This document shows positions 1 through 5,687 of a stretch of 6,965 nucleotides of DNA, in pieces. Under the pieces are notes generated by a model, which was given only the letters and a program-made list of their open reading frames with translations, did no database searches and was not told the DNA's origin. Positions within the stretch are counted from its first letter, which is position 1. The number at the start of each line of letters is the position of its first letter. The stretch covers positions 1 through 6,965 of the forward strand of contig CAJJBS010000092.1 in assembly GCA_905182385.1 (NCBI GenBank). Reading direction: 5' to 3'. This stretch comes from Fidelibacterota bacterium TCS55 (GTDB taxonomy: Bacteria > Fidelibacterota > Marinisomatia > Marinisomatales > TCS55). The position numbers were made by a program, and so were the translations under genes.

Positions 1-41
1 ATAATTAATAATCCAAATATAATTTTATCCTTAACGTTCAT
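1..41 (-). CDS. 5' end of an unidentified gene (partial, runs off the window)
   Basis: An ATG at 39-41 on the minus strand opens a frame that stays open to the window edge and reads MNVKDKIIFGLLI. It is preceded by one of the best Shine-Dalgarno sequences here, GAGG five bases upstream of the ATG. It starts only 18 bases after the stop of the 116-aa gene, so the two are probably co-transcribed. The short charged start followed by a hydrophobic run (IIFGLLI) resembles a signal peptide or membrane anchor, but 13 residues cannot identify the protein. The call rests on the ribosome binding site and the spacing. Confidence 0.5.
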   Translation of the reverse strand, partial: MNVKDKIIFGLLI

Positions 42-59
42 TTTTTCCTCATATAGTCG

Positions 60-410
60 TTAACTAATACCTTCTAATTTTTTTTCCCACTCACTTAAGG
101 CCCTTGATTCTTCTTCATTTTCATTTTCTTTAGGATCCGTTTGTGAAATCTCTGATATAGAATCAACCTTAATAGCTTCTCCAGACTTAATTTGTTGAAT
201 TAACTTTTCTTTTTCTTCGGAGCTCTTTTTTAATGAGCCCATCAGTTCATCTACTTCTTTATTGAAATCATCAATAGTAGCTTCAAGCCTAAGCATTAAT
301 TCATCAAGCAATGATTGACCATAAGATGCATTAATGCCCTCTAATAAGTCATCCAGCTTTGTCTGAAGGTAACCTTCACGTTCTTCTTTTTTACTAAAAT
401 CAATATCCAT
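60..410 (-). CDS. hypothetical acidic, coiled-coil-like protein, 116 aa
   Basis: I do not recognise this protein. It starts at ATG 408-410 with no clear Shine-Dalgarno sequence and ends at TAA 60-62. There is no signal peptide or membrane segment, so it is predicted cytoplasmic. Residues about 8-70 are rich in Glu, Lys and Leu with leucines and isoleucines spaced as in a coiled coil. Residues about 78-105 are low-complexity and acidic (a DPKENENEEES stretch), probably a disordered linker, and a short helical tail with the pattern LSEWEKKLEGIS follows. It is separated from the upstream secreted-protein gene by 189 bases and followed after 18 bases by a gene starting with a hydrophobic segment. 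A small structural or adaptor partner of that downstream protein is possible but is only an inference from spacing. Confidence 0.65.
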   Translation of the reverse strand: MDIDFSKKEEREGYLQTKLDDLLEGINASYGQSLLDELMLRLEATIDDFNKEVDELMGSLKKSSEEKEKLIQQIKSGEAIKVDSISEISQTDPKENENEEESRALSEWEKKLEGIS

Positions 411-548
411 TATATAAGTTCAATTTAATCATGAAAACTAAAAATTTGAAAGCGAAGTTAATACAGTTTTTTTCTAATAAATGAAATTTTATTAATTCTA
501 TTCAATACTTTAAAATATCATTGTTTTAAAATTTATTTAATTAAGTTG

Positions 549-572
549 GAAATTTGCCTCAAGCGCAATTTC
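549..572 (-). other. weak hairpin downstream of the secreted-protein gene
   Basis: In the 189-base gap 411-599, GAAATTTGC (549-557) can pair with GCAATTTC (565-572) around a 7-base loop, with one bulged base. It sits 27 bases after the stop of the 227-aa gene on the minus strand. No clean T-run follows it on that strand, so it is at best a weak terminator or an RNA-stability element. The rest of the gap is A+T-rich, with no gene or clear promoter visible. Confidence 0.3.
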
Positions 573-599
573 ACAATCAAAATTTATTAGTTATAAAAA

Positions 600-1283
600 C
601 TAATAAATATCAAAAATAGATGGAATAATTTCTTTTTCTGGCATTTTTTTAGATGAGTGCATATAGTCTGGATTATAATAAACTAGTTTTAGAAAACTAA
701 AATTTCCAGAAAAAAGAGGTAAATCTGTGATGGGAAGAAGAATGTTTCCATTTAAATAAAGTTCGATAATTACTGGATTAACATTCCAATTTGACCTGTA
801 AGAAGCACGTGAAAATTTTTGATTTAAAGGATCAGCGAAAGCCGAAGAGACGCCGGACTCTTTTTGATTTAGCATTTTTGGCGATCCGTAAACAGCCGAT
901 ATATTTTTTTCTAAACGTCTATAATTAGATATCAGTTCATCTATATTATTTTGCTTAATCATAAAATCAATTTCAACTTTCCAAAAACCACTATCAGCAA
1001 AAGCATAGACTACCATTACTGAATCAATACCAAGTTTACCTGCAAAAGTTTTATTTAAATTAGTACTATCATCTAATAATAAAGTAAAAGACGATTTTAT
1101 TAACGAATTGAAAGCTGAGCCCCAAGGGTAGCCTTTATATCCGTTTTCAATACTCAAATCTGTTGAATCAACAATTGATGGTAACTCTACTTGGGCTTGC
1201 GTGCTTAAAGAGTCTAGAGCTAGTGTTTCGGCCTGCCCTAAGCAAACTGATATTAAAGTACTAATTAATATTAATTGTTTCAT
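600..1283 (-). CDS. predicted secreted protein with a PWG motif, 227 aa, function unknown
   Basis: The start is ATG 1281-1283 and the stop TAG 600-602. The N-terminus is a signal peptide: Lys2, a hydrophobic stretch at residues 4-15, and a plausible signal peptidase I site after GQA (16-18). Cys14 sits in ISVC, which is not a canonical lipobox because the residue before Cys is Val, so a lipoprotein is less likely. The mature part has a YKGYPWGS motif (49-56) followed by a probable alpha/beta domain: a beta-rich stretch (VMVVYAFADSGFWKVEIDF), a helix ending in an AVYGSP turn, then a strand with VIIELYLNG and a final KLVYYNP. This order (an F/Y-x-G-x-x-WG start, a Y-x-F strand, a helix ending in YG-x-P) resembles small secreted proteins often annotated only as hypothetical. 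That family link is from memory and unverified. It lies 63 bases after lepB, whose product could process it. Confidence 0.72.
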   Translation of the reverse strand: MKQLILISTLISVCLGQAETLALDSLSTQAQVELPSIVDSTDLSIENGYKGYPWGSAFNSLIKSSFTLLLDDSTNLNKTFAGKLGIDSVMVVYAFADSGFWKVEIDFMIKQNNIDELISNYRRLEKNISAVYGSPKMLNQKESGVSSAFADPLNQKFSRASYRSNWNVNPVIIELYLNGNILLPITDLPLFSGNFSFLKLVYYNPDYMHSSKKMPEKEIIPSIFDIY

Positions 1284-1346
1284 TGTTTGTATATATGCTT
1301 ATTTATAAGTGTTAAAGTACGCTTCGGAAAATTTGTTAGTCAAGCC

Positions 1347-2309
1347 CTATCGCAGTATTGTTCCAATTCTGTCAAAACGAGGAATCCATGTATTAAGATT
1401 TAAAGAGAAATAAGAAAATAAGGCCTCTCCAATAATGTGACTCCTTGGAACAAAGCCCCAATACCTAGAATCTAAACTATCATCGCGATTATCACCCATG
1501 GCCCAATAATAATCATTTTCAACTGCATAAAAATTCATTCCATCAATTGATTTGCCATCAATAAGCAAAGTCCCTTTAGGAATATTGTCAGACCATGGGA
1601 CCAAAAGATTCCCCTCAGGAAAATAAGGTTTAAATACTGACAATTCACCTTTCCTACGATATAATTCATCAGGACTGGTCATAGTAAAAGTATATTTTTT
1701 ATTACCATTGATGAGCTCAAGGCTATGTCCATCAAGAAGCATAAGATGAAGTAATAATTTAGCATTTTTAGGAGAAATCTTAATAGAATCACCTTTTTGA
1801 GGCATTCTGAAAGCTTTAAAATGGTCTTTATTACCAAGGTCTCCCAAAAAAATATCTTGTTGTAAAAAAGATTCAGATAAAGTTGACATAATAAATTTAC
1901 CATTTTCTGGAAGAACTTGTGGTTGACCATTTATAAAAAGAGTCTTATCTATTATTTCTAAAACATCTCCTGGCTCAGCAACGCATCGTTTTACATATTT
2001 TTGTTTAATATCCCTTGGAAACTTAAATATAATAATATCTCCTTTTTTAGGTTCTTTAAATGAAGGCAATTTTAAAGATGGAACATAAATACCTAAGTCG
2101 GTATAAGGTATACCAATCCATTCAGGCGTTCGCATTCCATAGACAAACCTATTACCTGCTAAAAAATCACCAGTCATAATAGTATTTTCCATACTTCCTG
2201 TTGGTACTATATATAATTCAAAAATTGTCACTTTTAAGGTTAAAACAATAACAACAAGAATAAAAAGAGAACGAATTTCTTCTAATATTTTAGATAATCG
2301 TGTTTTCAT
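1347..2309 (-). CDS. lepB: signal peptidase I
   Basis: LepB is an inner-membrane serine protease that removes signal peptides from exported proteins after Sec or Tat translocation. The 320-aa protein has one N-terminal membrane segment (about 15-33), then catalytic box B, VPTGSMENT, with nucleophile Ser39. Box D is YVKRCVAEPGD with general base Lys107, and box E is GDNRDDSLDSRYWG (about 272-285). Between boxes D and E there is an insert of roughly 130 residues carrying a MPQKGDSI motif. Such an insert is familiar from Bacteroidota and relatives, and it makes the protein longer than minimal Gram-positive enzymes. All catalytic residues are present. The start is ATG 2307-2309, chosen because the membrane segment follows directly; no Shine-Dalgarno sequence is seen. 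It starts 53 bases after the rnhB stop, so the two probably share a transcript. The lepB-rnhB pairing is a conserved neighbourhood in many bacteria. Confidence 0.97.
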   Translation of the reverse strand: MKTRLSKILEEIRSLFILVVIVLTLKVTIFELYIVPTGSMENTIMTGDFLAGNRFVYGMRTPEWIGIPYTDLGIYVPSLKLPSFKEPKKGDIIIFKFPRDIKQKYVKRCVAEPGDVLEIIDKTLFINGQPQVLPENGKFIMSTLSESFLQQDIFLGDLGNKDHFKAFRMPQKGDSIKISPKNAKLLLHLMLLDGHSLELINGNKKYTFTMTSPDELYRRKGELSVFKPYFPEGNLLVPWSDNIPKGTLLIDGKSIDGMNFYAVENDYYWAMGDNRDDSLDSRYWGFVPRSHIIGEALFSYFSLNLNTWIPRFDRIGTILR

Positions 2310-2362
2310 AGAGGAAGAATTTAATTAAAAGTCGCTCTTTATAAAGAAGATAATTCTTAATT

Positions 2363-3277
2363 CTAAATATTTATATCAAATACTTGAATTAAAGGATTTT
2401 TTTTTAGTGTAATAGATGCAATCTCAAATTTTGATTTAATAACTTTATCAACTTCTTTTTTATATTTCAAAACTTCATTTTTTAATTTGTAAATATTATC
2501 TTCGCTAAGATTTGGAATATTATTATTTTCTTTTTTCACTAAAACTTTAATGAATACAAGAAGATCATCTTTTATAACTTTAATATTATATATATCAATG
2601 TTGAAATTTATATTAATTATTGAATAGCCTTGATTTAGATAGTCTAAACAAACCAATTGTATGGCAAGTTGATTAAACTTATTATTATTTTTTAACCATT
2701 CTGTTGTTGGTACATTTTCTTTAACAGGTTTAAATGATTTTCTATGTATTGGTGAAGCTTTATTTATTTTTAGACTTTCCATATGTATTTTAGTACCATA
2801 CCCTTTATGTTTAGCGAAGCCATATTCAGGAAATACTTTATCAATATTTAGCATAATTCTATCTCTAGTTACTTTCGCTATAATTGAAGCTGCACTTATA
2901 CATTCAATTAAATCATCGCCACCAATCACCCCTTCATTCTTAATAATTTGATTTGGAAGTCCGTATCCATCTATTAATGATTTATCTGGTTTTTGGTTCA
3001 AATTTAAAATTGCTTTGTTCATCGCTTTAAAAGTAGCCTGTAGTATATTTACTCTATCGATGGTTTTATGTGAAACAATACCAATGCCATAATCAGAAAC
3101 TTTAATTATTTCATTATATATATTTTCTCTTTTTATAGCTGTCAGTTTTTTTGAGTCAATTAGCCCTTTTATTGTATGATTCTTTGGCAAAATTACAGCA
3201 GCAGCGACGACTGGTCCCGCTAATGGCCCTCTCCCTGCTTCATCTACACCTGCTATAATTTTTATATTATTAGTCAT
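2363..3277 (-). CDS. rnhB: ribonuclease HII with a C-terminal degenerate YraN-like domain
   Basis: RNase HII nicks RNA in RNA-DNA hybrids, removing misincorporated ribonucleotides and Okazaki primers. Numbered from ATG 3275-3277 (304 aa), the catalytic carboxylates are Asp12 and Glu13 in the DEAGRG motif, Asp103 (LIDGYG) and Asp121 (GGDDLIE). The usual ISAASIIAKVTRD, KHKGYGT and SPIHRKSF motifs follow. A longer TTG start at 3301 is possible, but it lies at or before the likely transcription start, and ATG puts the catalytic Asp at the usual distance. RNase HII normally ends near residue 188. Here about 116 residues follow, and their order (LDYLNQGYSIININF, YNIKVI-DD-LLVFIKVL, then a Lys-rich helix and FEIASI) mirrors the YraN/UPF0102 fold. 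The YraN catalytic acids and lysine appear replaced. yraN commonly follows rnhB in other genomes, which supports a gene fusion followed by decay. The RNase HII call is near certain; the YraN assignment is an inference. Confidence 0.96.
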   Translation of the reverse strand: MTNNIKIIAGVDEAGRGPLAGPVVAAAVILPKNHTIKGLIDSKKLTAIKRENIYNEIIKVSDYGIGIVSHKTIDRVNILQATFKAMNKAILNLNQKPDKSLIDGYGLPNQIIKNEGVIGGDDLIECISAASIIAKVTRDRIMLNIDKVFPEYGFAKHKGYGTKIHMESLKINKASPIHRKSFKPVKENVPTTEWLKNNNKFNQLAIQLVCLDYLNQGYSIININFNIDIYNIKVIKDDLLVFIKVLVKKENNNIPNLSEDNIYKLKNEVLKYKKEVDKVIKSKFEIASITLKKNPLIQVFDINI

Positions 3278-3305
3278 TTTTTTCACTTCAATCAAATTCA
3301 ATCTA

Positions 3306-3311
3306 ATTATA
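3306..3311 (-). promoter_or_regulatory. candidate -10 element for rnhB
   Basis: TATAAT reads on the minus strand at 3306-3311, about 29 bases upstream of the rnhB ATG. This would give a leader of roughly 20 bases. No convincing -35 element lies 16-18 bases further upstream, and such hexamers arise easily in A+T-rich DNA. If real, it rules out the TTG at 3301 as the translation start. Confidence 0.3.
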
Positions 3312-3402
3312 AATATTTATTTTGATTTACTCATTTGTTTATTTAGTTCACGTTTTGTTACTTTCATGCAGTTTTATTAACTAAAGAATGGATGTTATAT
3401 AA

Positions 3403-4950
3403 ATGAATAAGAAAACAAATGCCGTTTTATTTTTTGGCATAATAGCTCTTTTACTATTTCTTTTTGGTGTTGAGTTCTTTGAAGCTATTTGGTCTTTCCC
3501 TTCTTTTAGTTTAGTTCCTTTGATGGTAATTGCTTTACTAGGAACTGGTATTTACACTACAATAATCTTAGGTTTTCCGCAAATAAAGTACTTAAAACAT
3601 GGATTAAAAGTTACAAGAGGTGATTATGATAATCCAAACGAACCTGGAGACTTAAATCACTTTCAAGCTTTAACAACTGCACTTTCTGCTACAGTTGGAA
3701 TAGGAAATATAGCGGGTGTAGCAACTGCAATATATTATGGTGGTCCAGGTGCACTATTTTGGATGTGGATTACAGCATTTTTTGGTTCAGCTTTAAAATT
3801 TGCAGAATGCACTCTAGCTGTTGAATATAGAGATTTTGACAGTAAAGGAATGACAGCTGGTGGACCAATGTATACAATTGAACGTGGTCTAGGAGTAAAG
3901 TGGCGTTGGCTTGCCGTTATGTTTGCCTGCTTTGCAATAATTTGTTCATTTGCGACTGGTAACGCCATTCAATCATTTACTCTTTCTGATCAAATATATT
4001 CTGAGGTGACACAAGTGGTTGGTGTTCAACATTGGCTAACAATAAAGCATCAATTAACTGATTGGTATAGTGTTTCTATACAGCAAATCATTAATGGAAT
4101 ATGCATTGCAGGTATTGCAGGATTAGTAATTATTGGAGGTATTAAAAGAATTGGTAATGTGACCTCTTACTTAGCTCCATTTATGGCTGGAATTTATTTT
4201 ATAGCTGCAATGTTGATCGTTCTTGCAAATATCACAGAAATACCTGCTAGTTTTGCGAAAATATTTTCAATGGCTTTTAATCCACCAGCTGCAGTTGGTG
4301 GAATCGCTGGCGGAACATTATTAGTAATTATGAATACTATGCTATGGGGTGTCAAAAGAGGTCTCTATTCAAATGAAGCTGGTCAAGGAAGTGCTCCGAT
4401 AGCTCATTCAACTGCAAAAACAGAGTACCCCGTTCGAGAAGGAGTTGTTGCATTATTAGAACCATTTATTGATACTATAATTATTTGTACTTTAACTGGC
4501 TTAACAATTATTGTTACTGGTACATGGTTTCACACAGAATTTTATACAACACGAATTGATCCAAACTTTGCTGGTGAGCTCTTAAATGGTAGTCTGTTAA
4601 CATCTTTAGCTTTTAAAAATGGTTTAGCTTGGATTTTTCCATTTGGTGATAAAATTATAACTTTAGGTGTGTTATTATTCGCCATATCAACGGTTATCAG
4701 TTGGTCCTTTTATGGAGATAGAGCTACAGAATATTTATTTGGCGATCGCGCTATTCCTGTATATAGATCTTTCTATATATTATTTGTTTTTATTGGAGCT
4801 ATTGCGAGTCTTGAAGTCATCTGGTCATTTGGCGATGCAGCTTTAGGCTTTATGACATTTCCTAACCTGATTTCGATCATATTATTATCTGGCGTTTTAA
4901 AGAAAATGACGAAGGAATACTTTGAAATAGATCATCAAGTCTACAAATAA
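3403..4950 (+). CDS. sodium:alanine/glycine symporter, AGCS family
   Basis: This is an inner-membrane amino-acid carrier that takes up alanine or glycine with sodium (or protons). The 515-aa protein is very hydrophobic, with around ten or eleven predicted membrane segments. The AGCS signature is clear: FQALTTALSATVGIGNIAGVA (87-107), then YYGGPGALFWMWITAFFGSALKFAE (111-135) and GGPMY (153-157). The second conserved block is WGVKRGLYSNEAGQGSAP (315-332), followed by the usual EPFIDTIIICTLTGL segment. Length is normal for the family. The start is ATG 3403-3405; an ATG at 3388 stops after four codons, and no strong Shine-Dalgarno sequence is present. It is the only plus-strand gene here, divergent from rnhB and convergent with recX, so it has its own transcript. 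Alanine versus glycine and sodium versus proton cannot be settled from sequence alone. Confidence 0.96.
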   Translation: MNKKTNAVLFFGIIALLLFLFGVEFFEAIWSFPSFSLVPLMVIALLGTGIYTTIILGFPQIKYLKHGLKVTRGDYDNPNEPGDLNHFQALTTALSATVGIGNIAGVATAIYYGGPGALFWMWITAFFGSALKFAECTLAVEYRDFDSKGMTAGGPMYTIERGLGVKWRWLAVMFACFAIICSFATGNAIQSFTLSDQIYSEVTQVVGVQHWLTIKHQLTDWYSVSIQQIINGICIAGIAGLVIIGGIKRIGNVTSYLAPFMAGIYFIAAMLIVLANITEIPASFAKIFSMAFNPPAAVGGIAGGTLLVIMNTMLWGVKRGLYSNEAGQGSAPIAHSTAKTEYPVREGVVALLEPFIDTIIICTLTGLTIIVTGTWFHTEFYTTRIDPNFAGELLNGSLLTSLAFKNGLAWIFPFGDKIITLGVLLFAISTVISWSFYGDRATEYLFGDRAIPVYRSFYILFVFIGAIASLEVIWSFGDAALGFMTFPNLISIILLSGVLKKMTKEYFEIDHQVYK

Positions 4951-4983
4951 TTATTAACTCATAATATTTTACTGTAGATAAAG

Positions 4984-5040
4984 ACTCTTTAAAGATTTTC
5001 ATATTAAATTAGATATATATCGTATTTAATACAAAAGAGT
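4984..5040. terminator. possible weak bidirectional terminator between convergent genes
   Basis: The 92-base gap between the symporter stop and the recX stop contains nested inverted repeats. ACTCTTT (4984-4990) pairs with AAAGAGT (5034-5040), and inside it TATTAAAT (5002-5009) pairs with ATTTAATA (5024-5031). A separate 10-base palindrome, TCTTTAAAGA (4986-4995), is followed by TTTT. The stems are almost all A-T, so stability is low. The location between two convergent genes is the main support. Confidence 0.3.
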
Positions 5041-5042
5041 TC

Positions 5043-5687
5043 TTAATTAGAAATTAGAATTCCCCATTCTTTATATACAGTTTTTATACTATCCCAATAA
5101 AAACCTTTTCTTTTTAGAAAATTATTTAATCTATTAACATCTTTTTTACTTAAAGACATATTTTTTAAGATATTTTTTTTATTTAAATGGAACATAATTA
5201 AATCATTAATAGGATATTCATTATATATACTCTCCAATAACTTATCTAATAATTCAATTGGTAAGTTATGTTGAGCAACTTCAAACCTGAGCGCTACTGG
5301 TCCAATTTTTTTAGATTTTACTTTTTCGCGAACAAAAGCTTTTCCAAAAACCTCATCATTTAAATAATCTAGTTCAATTAAGTAACTTATGACTGAATCA
5401 ATTTCTAAATTATTATAACCTTTCTCTTTTAATCGCTTATTAAGCTCAGCAATACTTCTCATTCTATAAGATAATAAACGATATGCGGCGTCTTTAGCCT
5501 TATGCAAATTCATTTTATTATCAAGTTCTTTAATATCAGACCTTGATAATAAATCCCCAACTTTCAAGGGATTTAAAACAAAAGCGTCCTCAGAAACCCT
5601 GAGAACGCTTTTGTTATCTAAATAAATTATAAATCGGTCAGAATACTTTTTAGACCTTTTAATCTTTACTATTTTATGATTTATCAT
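5043..5687 (-). CDS. recX: regulatory protein RecX
   Basis: RecX binds RecA filaments in the cytoplasm and limits their growth and ATPase and strand-exchange activity, acting as a brake on recombination and the DNA-damage response. The 214-aa protein has the family layout: a beta-rich N-terminus (KIVKIKRSKKYSDRFIIYL, about 5-23, and a VGDLL turn), then three-helix repeats. The first repeat carries AYRLLSYRMRSIAELNKRLKEKGY (about 68-91), followed by the signature YLNDEVFGKAFVREKV and an IGPVALRFEV helix. The start is ATG 5685-5687, overlapping the recA stop by 14 bases; GGAG lies immediately upstream but too close to be ideal. A TTG at 5708 is an alternative with no better binding site. Translation is probably coupled to recA termination. 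A strong terminator-like hairpin spans codons 25-37, so full-length recX mRNA may require read-through. Confidence 0.93.
   Translation of the reverse strand: MINHKIVKIKRSKKYSDRFIIYLDNKSVLRVSEDAFVLNPLKVGDLLSRSDIKELDNKMNLHKAKDAAYRLLSYRMRSIAELNKRLKEKGYNNLEIDSVISYLIELDYLNDEVFGKAFVREKVKSKKIGPVALRFEVAQHNLPIELLDKLLESIYNEYPINDLIMFHLNKKNILKNMSLSKKDVNRLNNFLKRKGFYWDSIKTVYKEWGILISN
5577..5615 (-). terminator. intrinsic-terminator-like hairpin embedded in the recX reading frame
   Basis: Read on the minus strand, the RNA can fold as AACAAAAGCGUUCUCAG, loop GGUUU, CUGAGGACGCUUUUGUU. This is a 17-bp helix with one G-U wobble (bases complementary to 5588 and 5604) and a 5-base loop. The GC-rich core (GCGUUCUCAG/CUGAGGACGC) is preceded by an A-rich run and followed at once by UUUUGUUUU, as in a Rho-independent terminator. 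It begins 58 bases after the recA stop, where a recA terminator would be expected, but inside recX codons 25-37. On the plus strand the stem has one C-A mismatch, so a weaker action against transcription coming from the symporter is possible. Confidence 0.72.

Noticed and set aside
600..1283. Lipoprotein signal in the 227-aa secreted protein (Cys14)
   Set aside because: The residues before the cysteine are ISV rather than a lipobox ending in Gly, Ala or Ser, so an ordinary signal peptide fits better.
1679..1930. Open frame of 83 codons on the minus strand inside lepB
   Set aside because: It lies wholly within lepB in another frame, has a composition typical of an A+T-rich shadow frame, and carries no motif.
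3278..3301. Longer RNase HII starting at TTG 3301 (312 aa)
   Set aside because: ATG at 3277 gives the usual short N-terminus before DEAGRG, and the likely -10 element at 3306-3311 would put transcription start at about the TTG.
3735..3968. Open frame of 77 codons on the minus strand opposite the symporter gene
   Set aside because: It is antisense to the conserved AGCS signature block; the length follows from the coding constraint on the other strand.
4282..4301. Near-perfect 20-base palindrome CCACCAGCTGCAGTTGGTGG
   Set aside because: It falls in the symporter gene where a Pro-Pro-Ala-Ala-Val-Gly-Gly coding stretch naturally produces CC and GG arms; no regulatory context.
4742..4749. GCGATCGC palindrome (the cyanobacterial HIP1 octamer)
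   Set aside because: I noticed it only here, inside the symporter gene; HIP1 is meaningful only when highly repeated, and nothing else here suggests a cyanobacterium.
4760..4779. TATATAGA/TCTATATA hairpin followed by a T-rich stretch inside the symporter gene
   Set aside because: The stem is nearly all A-T with a 4-base loop, lies mid-gene, and such structures are frequent by chance in this composition.
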